Below, one piece after another: positions 1 through 5,084 of a stretch of 13,122 nt of DNA. The notes beneath the pieces are model-generated. The model was given only the letters and a program-made list of their open reading frames with translations, did no database searches and was not told where the DNA came from. The DNA is from CAYPPG01 sp964412555 (GTDB taxonomy: Bacteria > Hinthialibacterota > Hinthialibacteria > Hinthialibacterales > Hinthialibacteraceae). Within the stretch, counting starts at the first letter, position 1. Every line of letters begins with the position of its first letter. The stretch covers positions 1 to 13,122 of the forward strand of contig CAYPPG010000116.1 in NCBI GenBank assembly GCA_964412555.1, given 5' to 3'. The position numbers were made by a program, and so were the translations under genes.

Positions 1-83
1 TGCTTTTCATCGGGGCGGCTGCGGAGATTATGATTTTTTATAAGAAGGCGGTTGCGAAGATTAAGAGGGAGATGTTTGTGTAA
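1..83 (+). CDS. 3' end of an upstream gene (partial)
   Basis: An open frame enters from the left edge (frame beginning at base 3) and ends at a TAA at 81-83. The 26 visible residues begin with a small-residue hydrophobic run (LFIGAAAEIMIFY) and finish with a lysine/arginine-rich tail (KKAVAKIKREMFV). This pattern fits a last transmembrane helix followed by a cytoplasmic tail, but too little is visible to assign a family. It is convergent with the minus-strand gene ending at 191 and so probably lies outside the defence operon. The short length makes this a modest-confidence call. Confidence 0.4.
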   Translation, partial: LFIGAAAEIMIFYKKAVAKIKREMFV

Positions 84-93
84 GACAAACATC
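71..93 (+). terminator. Perfect 9-bp hairpin over the stop codon of the left-edge gene
   Basis: GATGTTTGT (71-79) and ACAAACATC (85-93) are perfect inverted repeats separated by a 5-nt loop that contains most of the TAA stop of the left-edge gene. Position at a gene end between convergent genes suggests transcription termination. There is no immediate T-tract on the plus side; an A/T-rich run follows only about 20 nt later (110-131), so a classical intrinsic terminator is not certain. Confidence 0.35.
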
Positions 94-190
94 CATCTGC
101 GTATTCTGATAAAAATATTAAAAATAAAAAACTCACTACTTGTTGGCTTTAATCGATTTCAATTCCGCTCATTGTTTTGTCGTTTTCATC

Positions 191-607
191 TTAATCCTCG
201 CTCAAAATCTTGAACCCATCCTTTATGTCCTGGGCGCTTGCGCGCTTGTTGCGGTAGATTTTTGCAGAGCCGTCGGGATTGATGATCTCGTTTCCCTGCT
301 TGTCTTTGGCTATCTTCGTGGACTCATAGTACCTGAACTGGACAGTCGGTTTTATCTTTTTTGCCACAAGTTCGTCCGCCTTCTTGAGTTCCGGCAGTTC
401 GCTCAGGTTTACCTTGCTTATCCTGATATTGTGCCATACTGGCTCCTTGCCTTCCTCTTCGTGGAGTATCGCAAGGTCAAGGTATTTGTACTTGCCTTCG
501 TCCCTGTTTTCTATGGCTTTTGGGTCGGTAGAAATCGACACGAGTTTTCCAGTTGCCGTGAACCTTGGCTTTACCTGGTCAAAGTCCGATCCTTTCACAT
601 ACACCAT
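191..607 (-). CDS. Hypothetical protein, 138 aa, possible OB-fold-like
   Basis: Family not recognised. The ATG at 607 is preceded by GAGGTGAT, a long match to the 16S anti-Shine-Dalgarno sequence, at good spacing, which supports this start over the hydrophobic antisense frame. The product is soluble and rich in Lys, Asp and Glu. Residues about 10-80 alternate short predicted beta strands with charged loops (FTATGKLVSI, KYKYLDLAILH, VWHNIRISKV), a pattern seen in small OB-fold nucleic-acid-binding proteins. A turn-rich stretch NEIINPDGSAKIYRNKRAS and a short acidic C-terminus follow. It lies 204 nt downstream of the DUF499 gene with its own ribosome site, so it may be a separate unit; I found no convincing promoter. 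The OB-fold idea is inference from pattern only. Confidence 0.6.
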   Translation of the reverse strand: MVYVKGSDFDQVKPRFTATGKLVSISTDPKAIENRDEGKYKYLDLAILHEEEGKEPVWHNIRISKVNLSELPELKKADELVAKKIKPTVQFRYYESTKIAKDKQGNEIINPDGSAKIYRNKRASAQDIKDGFKILSED

Positions 608-811
608 TCATATCACCTCATTAAGGTTCATTGACCGGTGCGAATCTCTGAACCTATATGCCGGTAATTCGGCAGTTATTTATTGCACTCATACGCATAT
701 ATTGTTTTCGATGTTTGGGGTGATGCTTTCAATCTACTTTTTACAACAGGTAAGGAGAAACTTTCTCATTGAGTTCCCCATATATGATCAGCGTCAATTA
801 GAATACCCCAT

Positions 812-3568
812 TCATGTTACACTTACTTTGTTACCGATTCCAAGATCATCCAGAATCTGCTTTAACTCAGTCTCAAAATTGGAAGCTAAGTCAGGCTCGA
901 TGGTCACGGTGAAATTGATTCCTACTTCGAGGTCGGAGCCGCTGCGGAGTTTGGGTAGTATTTTTGTCCCAAGGCGGTTCCATATTTCGGGGGGGATGTT
1001 TCCGGAGATTCGGAAGGTTCGCGATGATAGTTCAGGTTCGGTTGAGGTGGGAGGTTCAGGCTCGGTTGGGGGTTCAGGTTTGGTTGGTGGTGGTGGAGTT
1101 GTTTCTTCGGTAGGCTGTGGTTCTGGTTGTTTAACGAGAGCTTCGGCTTTCTTTTTTAAGAGAAGAAAAACGTTGGATTCAAATGTTACCTCATCCTTCG
1201 AGATGTTTTCTTTAAACCATACTCGATCATATCCTCCTTCCGCATTCTTGCCGGATGCTAAACCGAACTCACCTTTACTGACAAACTCGACAATTTTATC
1301 TCGCAGGATTCTATCAGTATCGGGTAACCTCGTTAATGATCCGTTTAGAAAACTCTGGCGAAGGCTCGCGAGTGGCCATGCACCGGATTCTTTCAAAGCG
1401 GGTGGCCAGTTCCGTTCTATATATGAAGAGCCAACTGCTTCGTTTAGCAATGCCTGCGATTTTAATGCAGTTATTACTCTACCGCATAGTGTTTCCCCTC
1501 CACTTGCATGACCTGCTCCAAGATCAATTGCTTTCAAACCCGTTTCATCATTGTTATCCAAGAGGATAACAAATCTGTATCCTGCCCACACTTCATCTTT
1601 AACGGACTCTTCCGCATCTTTGACTTTAGTGTGGATATCTGCACGCTCAGTGCGGTCAAACTCTCCTCCGAGAGTCCCTTCGGTAATTTCTTTTTCGACA
1701 CGTTTCCAAGCCAGCCATAATTCCACTTTGTCACGAAAATCCCGACCGGGTTTCTTGAAACACCAGACAAGAGAACCTGGATATAGCCTTGGAGACTTCC
1801 CACGTTGTTTCATCCATGAAGTGACTTCTTCTCGTATGGAACCTGTTCCTGTCCATTCTGTTTCCGGATCAGCAATGACAAGAGTTAATCTTGGTGTATC
1901 CTGAATGGAGGCTCCATCAGAAGGGAAAAACACGAGTGGGATGCTTGCTCCTCGTTCAAATTCTTTTTTAACCATCATTTGCATTGCCGGAATTGTTTCT
2001 TTTTCATCATCTAAAGAAGCACGCCGGTCATTGACCACTTTTTTCATGGTCGGTTGGTGGCTGATTTTGAAACCGTCGGTTCCGACTTTTTTAATAAAGT
2101 AAGACTTATCTTCAAGGGCAAGAGCAGCGTTGTCGATAGAAGTGGTATCGATCCCTTTTTCACCCAAAGCAAAGCGCAATTCCGGTAAATGCGCTACCTT
2201 GTCGATTTGCCCTCCAGAGGATTCAAAAAATATCGTTATCCCCAATCTCTCATGAATATGACGCAAAGTCCCTCGTGTATCGGCATCCAAAGTTTTTGCA
2301 TGTGACTGCTCTCCGGATATATCGGCGTCAATGGCGGCCTGGAGACGAGACTCGCCTAACTGTCCAAGTGCGACGCTTCGGAATTCTTGCACTCCCAGGG
2401 GCGCAGAGCCAAGCGTAATGAGGAGTTCCCGCCTGGCTTCTGTAAAACCCGTCCTGTACGCCCAAGAAATCCATTGAGCAAGCATGGCCAATGTTCCCCG
2501 TGTTTGTTGATACTGGGATAACGCCTGCCACTTCCGTTGAAACACAGAGAGAGTCGCCGGATGGAAGGGATAACACGTCTCAAAACGTTTTCGTAAGTAC
2601 TCTTTCGCTTTTGCCTCTGTTGCCGCGCTATCTATTGCAGTCCATTCCCTGGGTAAACGTTCCCGTCTCTCGAAGCACCAATCCGCATATTCTTTCGATA
2701 TTTTCTTAATGACTTTCTCATTCCCGATTTCCTCGAACAAGCGGCGGCGCACGACTTCGCTGATTTCGGTTTCATCATTGGCGATTAAGTCCTTGGCGAC
2801 ACGGCGAACGACTTTTGTGATCTTGTCTTGCCAAGTCATATCCCAATCAGTCATTTCAACCTGGCTGCGGGGAAGGCTGATGACGGCTGCGCCGTGGGTG
2901 GTTCCGGTTGTTGCGACCGTCAAATTTTGGATGAATGAATGAAAATGATCCGCCATATCCCGATGACGGTTCAAGAAGTTCAGCACTTCGTCAAACAACA
3001 GAAGAACCGGCGCATTGGCTGCACTGAATACTCGTATTAACGCTTCTGTTCCTGGTGGTTTGGTTCTCGCCGCCGGTCCTAGTTCCTTCACGCCTTTGTC
3101 TCCCGCGAGTTGCCGGGCAATATCCAGCCAGGGTGTTTCCCGGCCTTCTTGAGGGTCCCATGCATTTCCTACGAATGCTGCTACCTTCGCTCCAGGTATC
3201 GATTGAATCCCCGCCTCTTGCACTAAATCCTGGACTCCCCGAAATCCACCGGCTTCAGAGGCGTTGGTTACGAGATGATAGAGAGCTGTGAGTGTGTGAG
3301 TTTTTCCACCCCCGAATTGAGTAACCAAGGTCATGACCGGAGCCGTATTTGTCGTCTGGCCGGAAAGTCTTCGTAAAACCATTCCTGCGTGTTCGCGTAG
3401 GGCACGAGTGAAACAAGTCCGTTCAAAGAATTGTTTTGGATTCCGGTAATCTTCCGGAGCCTTTTTCGCGATGATCTGTTCCAAGTGAATCGCGAACTCA
3501 TCCGGATTGAAGGAGCGGCCTTCCCGTACTTCTTTTCGTGGAATAGCAACGTTGTACCAATAGTCCAT
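812..3568 (-). CDS. DUF499 family P-loop ATPase (defence-associated)
   Basis: Large ATPase of 918 residues. A Walker A motif is clear (TQFGGGKTHT, residues 83-92), and a Walker B follows (VLLLFDEV, 188-195). The N-terminus (MDYWYNVAIPRKEV) and the sequence downstream of Walker B fit DUF499 proteins, found next to DUF1156 methyltransferases and large helicases in defence islands. Most of the protein (about 240-810) has no motif I can assign. A Pro/Glu/Thr-rich linker (about 813-846) then tethers a 72-residue C-terminal domain (SGNIPPEIWNRLG...). Start: the ATG is 3 nt after the DUF5615 toxin stop, and the GGAG ribosome site lies within the toxin's last codons, so translation is probably coupled. 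It ends with TGA. Its exact job is not established by sequence; an ATP-dependent sensing or DNA-handling role with the methyltransferase and helicase is inferred. Confidence 0.85.
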   Translation of the reverse strand: MDYWYNVAIPRKEVREGRSFNPDEFAIHLEQIIAKKAPEDYRNPKQFFERTCFTRALREHAGMVLRRLSGQTTNTAPVMTLVTQFGGGKTHTLTALYHLVTNASEAGGFRGVQDLVQEAGIQSIPGAKVAAFVGNAWDPQEGRETPWLDIARQLAGDKGVKELGPAARTKPPGTEALIRVFSAANAPVLLLFDEVLNFLNRHRDMADHFHSFIQNLTVATTGTTHGAAVISLPRSQVEMTDWDMTWQDKITKVVRRVAKDLIANDETEISEVVRRRLFEEIGNEKVIKKISKEYADWCFERRERLPREWTAIDSAATEAKAKEYLRKRFETCYPFHPATLSVFQRKWQALSQYQQTRGTLAMLAQWISWAYRTGFTEARRELLITLGSAPLGVQEFRSVALGQLGESRLQAAIDADISGEQSHAKTLDADTRGTLRHIHERLGITIFFESSGGQIDKVAHLPELRFALGEKGIDTTSIDNAALALEDKSYFIKKVGTDGFKISHQPTMKKVVNDRRASLDDEKETIPAMQMMVKKEFERGASIPLVFFPSDGASIQDTPRLTLVIADPETEWTGTGSIREEVTSWMKQRGKSPRLYPGSLVWCFKKPGRDFRDKVELWLAWKRVEKEITEGTLGGEFDRTERADIHTKVKDAEESVKDEVWAGYRFVILLDNNDETGLKAIDLGAGHASGGETLCGRVITALKSQALLNEAVGSSYIERNWPPALKESGAWPLASLRQSFLNGSLTRLPDTDRILRDKIVEFVSKGEFGLASGKNAEGGYDRVWFKENISKDEVTFESNVFLLLKKKAEALVKQPEPQPTEETTPPPPTKPEPPTEPEPPTSTEPELSSRTFRISGNIPPEIWNRLGTKILPKLRSGSDLEVGINFTVTIEPDLASNFETELKQILDDLGIGNKVSVT
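1031..1086. repeat. Three imperfect 14-bp repeats encoding the proline-rich linker
   Basis: TTCAGGTTCGGTTG (1031-1044), TTCAGGCTCGGTTG (1055-1068) and TTCAGGTTTGGTTG (1073-1086) are near-identical copies with period 24 then 18, both multiples of three. On the minus strand they encode the Pro/Glu/Thr units of the DUF499 protein linker. In-frame expansion or contraction would change linker length without breaking the gene. Confidence 0.6.
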
Positions 3569-3571
3569 TTC

Positions 3572-3931
3572 TTATACTCCAGGAATTCTGCTGATGCGGA
3601 TTCTGCCAATTTGAACGGTTACGAAAGCCCCTATTAGTTTTTCGCCTTGCTGCCTAACCAATCTGACCAAATCATTGGCTATCTGCTGCCGGGCAGAAGT
3701 CGGATAGCGAAAAAAAATAACACCTAATGTCCTTTGTCCATGAGCATAAACTAATTGCCCAAAATCCTTATCTTCCGTCAAAAGAATTCTTTCATCACGA
3801 AGAGCGAGATCGATTACATTGGTATCTTCGGCTCCCCGATTCTGTTCTCCAACAAGAAGAACATCATGCCCCTCTGCACGAAGCACCTTTACAAAAATGA
3901 AATCGCAGCATTCATCGGCAAGAAAGCGCAT
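3572..3931 (-). CDS. DUF5615 PIN-like toxin
   Basis: A 119-residue protein with the features of DUF5615/COG4634 PIN-like proteins: an N-terminal LADEC motif (D6, E7), a central acidic stretch (E35-D36, D41) and TEDKDFGQLV (E53, D54, D56). These acidic residues are the expected metal-binding site of the PIN fold, so ribonuclease activity is likely by family. The length is typical. The start is the ATG at 3931 with AGGAG about 8 nt upstream; that site overlaps the TAG stop of the DUF433 gene, and only 10 nt separate the two frames, so they form a coupled antitoxin-toxin pair. The last codons carry the ribosome site of the DUF499 gene. All key acidic residues are present, so it should be active. 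Confidence 0.85.
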   Translation of the reverse strand: MRFLADECCDFIFVKVLRAEGHDVLLVGEQNRGAEDTNVIDLALRDERILLTEDKDFGQLVYAHGQRTLGVIFFRYPTSARQQIANDLVRLVRQQGEKLIGAFVTVQIGRIRISRIPGV

Positions 3932-3941
3932 CGATAATCTC

Positions 3942-4181
3942 CTACGCGCTACGCGATTCCAAAATTACGGTTTCTTCGTGAGCCAGCGTATCCGCTGCGT
4001 ATCGGATAGCGGCCTGAATGTCATCGGGCGTTAGCTGGGGATAGGCATCCAGTAAGTCTGCTTCGGTTGCCTTTTCGCTGAGTTTTCGCAAAATTAATTC
4101 TACCGGAATTCGTGTTCCTCGAATCACCGGTTTGCCCATCATTACTCTTGGATTGATCTCAATACGATCTGTAATAGTCAT
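3942..4181 (-). CDS. DUF433 antitoxin
   Basis: A 79-residue protein carrying the DUF433 signature (MGKPVIRGTRIPVELIL, about residues 15-31) followed by LLDAYPQLTPDDIQAAIRYA, the helix-turn-helix-like half of this family. DUF433 proteins are the usual partners of DUF5615 toxins, placed directly upstream as here; the antitoxin is expected to bind the toxin and its own promoter. The ATG at 4181 has GGAG about 8 nt upstream. The 78-nt gap before it holds a perfect inverted repeat that could be its operator. It ends with TAG, 10 nt before the toxin ATG. Confidence 0.88.
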   Translation of the reverse strand: MTITDRIEINPRVMMGKPVIRGTRIPVELILRKLSEKATEADLLDAYPQLTPDDIQAAIRYAADTLAHEETVILESRSA

Positions 4182-4214
4182 AACCTATCTCCAACGATAA
4201 AAGCCATAATTACT

Positions 4215-4236
4215 TTCAAATGGGTTTACATTTGAA
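4215..4236. promoter_or_regulatory. Candidate operator (8-bp inverted repeat, 6-nt spacer) of the toxin-antitoxin pair
   Basis: TTCAAATG (4215-4222) and CATTTGAA (4229-4236) are perfect inverted arms with a 6-nt spacer, 33 nt upstream of the DUF433 start in an AT-rich gap. Size and position fit a dimeric repressor site for autoregulation of the antitoxin-toxin pair. No clean -35/-10 pair could be fixed around it. Function is inferred. Confidence 0.4.
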
Positions 4237-4259
4237 TATTGTACTAACAAATTCGTTGT

Positions 4260-4442
4260 TTATTTTTTCTTTTTACAGCAACCTTTTGTAGCTGCAAGGA
4301 AGGATTCAAAATCATCCTCGCTTTCCCAAAGATTTGCTGCCCTTCCAAATACCTCTTCAAAACGTTCTATAGGTTTCACATTCTGTTCCAATGCTAATTG
4401 ATCTAACGTAGGCTCTCGCCAAAATGTATCTTTCAATTCCAT
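4260..4442 (-). CDS. Small antitoxin-like protein, 60 aa
   Basis: A short acidic protein: a helical N-terminal part (EPTLDQLALEQNVKPI), a segment WESEDDFESFLAATKG, then a basic CCKKKK end. The pattern 'leader helix, EQNVKPIE, acidic W-x-(D/E)-x-D-x-FxxFL' resembles small VapB-type antitoxins that I remember as partners of PIN toxins, but I cannot name the family. Start choice: the ATG at 4442 sits 5 nt after GGAGG of an unusually strong ribosome site; an in-frame GTG two codons earlier (4448) lies inside that site and is unlikely. It begins 15 nt after the methyltransferase stop. The next gene encodes a DUF433 antitoxin, not a toxin, so this one has no evident partner. Confidence 0.65.
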   Translation of the reverse strand: MELKDTFWREPTLDQLALEQNVKPIERFEEVFGRAANLWESEDDFESFLAATKGCCKKKK

Positions 4443-4458
4443 GATCACCTCCCTCCTT
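4443..4458 (-). promoter_or_regulatory. Strong double Shine-Dalgarno that fixes the start of the small gene
   Basis: The minus strand reads AAGGAGGGAGGTGATC directly before ATG (4442-4440). It contains two overlapping anti-SD matches, AAGGAGG and GGAGGTGATC, and touches the TGA stop of the methyltransferase frame (4460-4458). It supports the ATG at 4442 and suggests strong or coupled translation. Confidence 0.65.
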
Positions 4459-4955
4459 CACCTCGGTACAGCTAATAGCATAGCATCGAGTAACCGTTTC
4501 TCTTCGCTCCCTTTTGGGTACAGGGCGGACAGTGCGTTGGCCAGGCGAAGAAAATCCGGCCCTCGGTTGATTTCGGTTTTGATTAGTGTCCGTAATGCAT
4601 GTGCTTGTCCGTCTGCTTGAAGCAGCATTGCTGCGTGTACACGGTCAAGCGTGGTGGCTTGTTGTTCCATCTGTGCATCGATGTCGGATGCGTCGATGTT
4701 GATCTTTCGTTTCCCTCGTTTGCGGGTTTGGGGAGCGCGGTCTTCTTCCATCTCCGGTAAGAGAAACTGTTGAATGTCTTTTTTCGGTCCCTGTAGAATC
4801 CAGTCAGCCACGTTGTCGGCTTTGTCTTCGCCAAATAGTTGTTTCGCGCGTTCTGAAACCGGTAACAACCGCACGACGCCTTTCTTCGTTTCAATGATCC
4901 GTTTTTCCCATTTGGGAAGACTAATTCCCAAGGGTTGGGCAAATCGCCGAACCAC
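4458..4955 (-). CDS. C-terminal remainder of the interrupted DUF1156 methyltransferase
   Basis: This is the same reading frame as the 7439-5085 methyltransferase, continuing after an in-frame TGA. The frame is open from 5084: it starts TLQATNG, passes an acidic Glu/Asp/Asn-rich linker (about 4990-5070), and continues into FSLIFDVVRRFAQPLG and ETKKGVVRLLPVSERAKQLFG, which I recognise as the usual C-terminal region of long DUF1156 methylases. The nominal start at 4955 is a GTG inside this conserved segment with no ribosome site before it, so independent expression is unlikely. Joined to the upstream part it would give a 994-codon frame, a normal size for the family. Best read as the untranslated or readthrough-only tail of a broken gene. 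Confidence 0.7.
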   Translation of the reverse strand: MVRRFAQPLGISLPKWEKRIIETKKGVVRLLPVSERAKQLFGEDKADNVADWILQGPKKDIQQFLLPEMEEDRAPQTRKRGKRKINIDASDIDAQMEQQATTLDRVHAAMLLQADGQAHALRTLIKTEINRGPDFLRLANALSALYPKGSEEKRLLDAMLLAVPR

Positions 4956-5084
4956 GTCAAAAATCAGAGAGAATCCTTTCGCTTTCCCGCGTGATGTTTC
5001 TTCTTCGTCCTCATCCTCGTCTTCCGTTGTTTCCTCACGGTTATTTCCATTCGATCCGTTCTGTCCGTTGGTGGCTTGCAGTGT

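Noticed and set aside
140..634. A 164-codon plus-strand open frame
   Set aside because: Hydrophobic mirror of the 191-607 minus gene, which has the strong ribosome site and a sensible soluble composition.
659..674. TGCCG/CGGCA hairpin upstream of the 138-residue gene
   Set aside because: Only a 5-bp stem with no T-tract and no other support for a regulatory role.
384..1511. A 375-codon plus-strand open frame
   Set aside because: It runs antisense to the end of the DUF499 gene and the start of the 138-residue gene, is Ser/Gly/Val-rich through the proline-linker repeats, and shows no recognisable motif.
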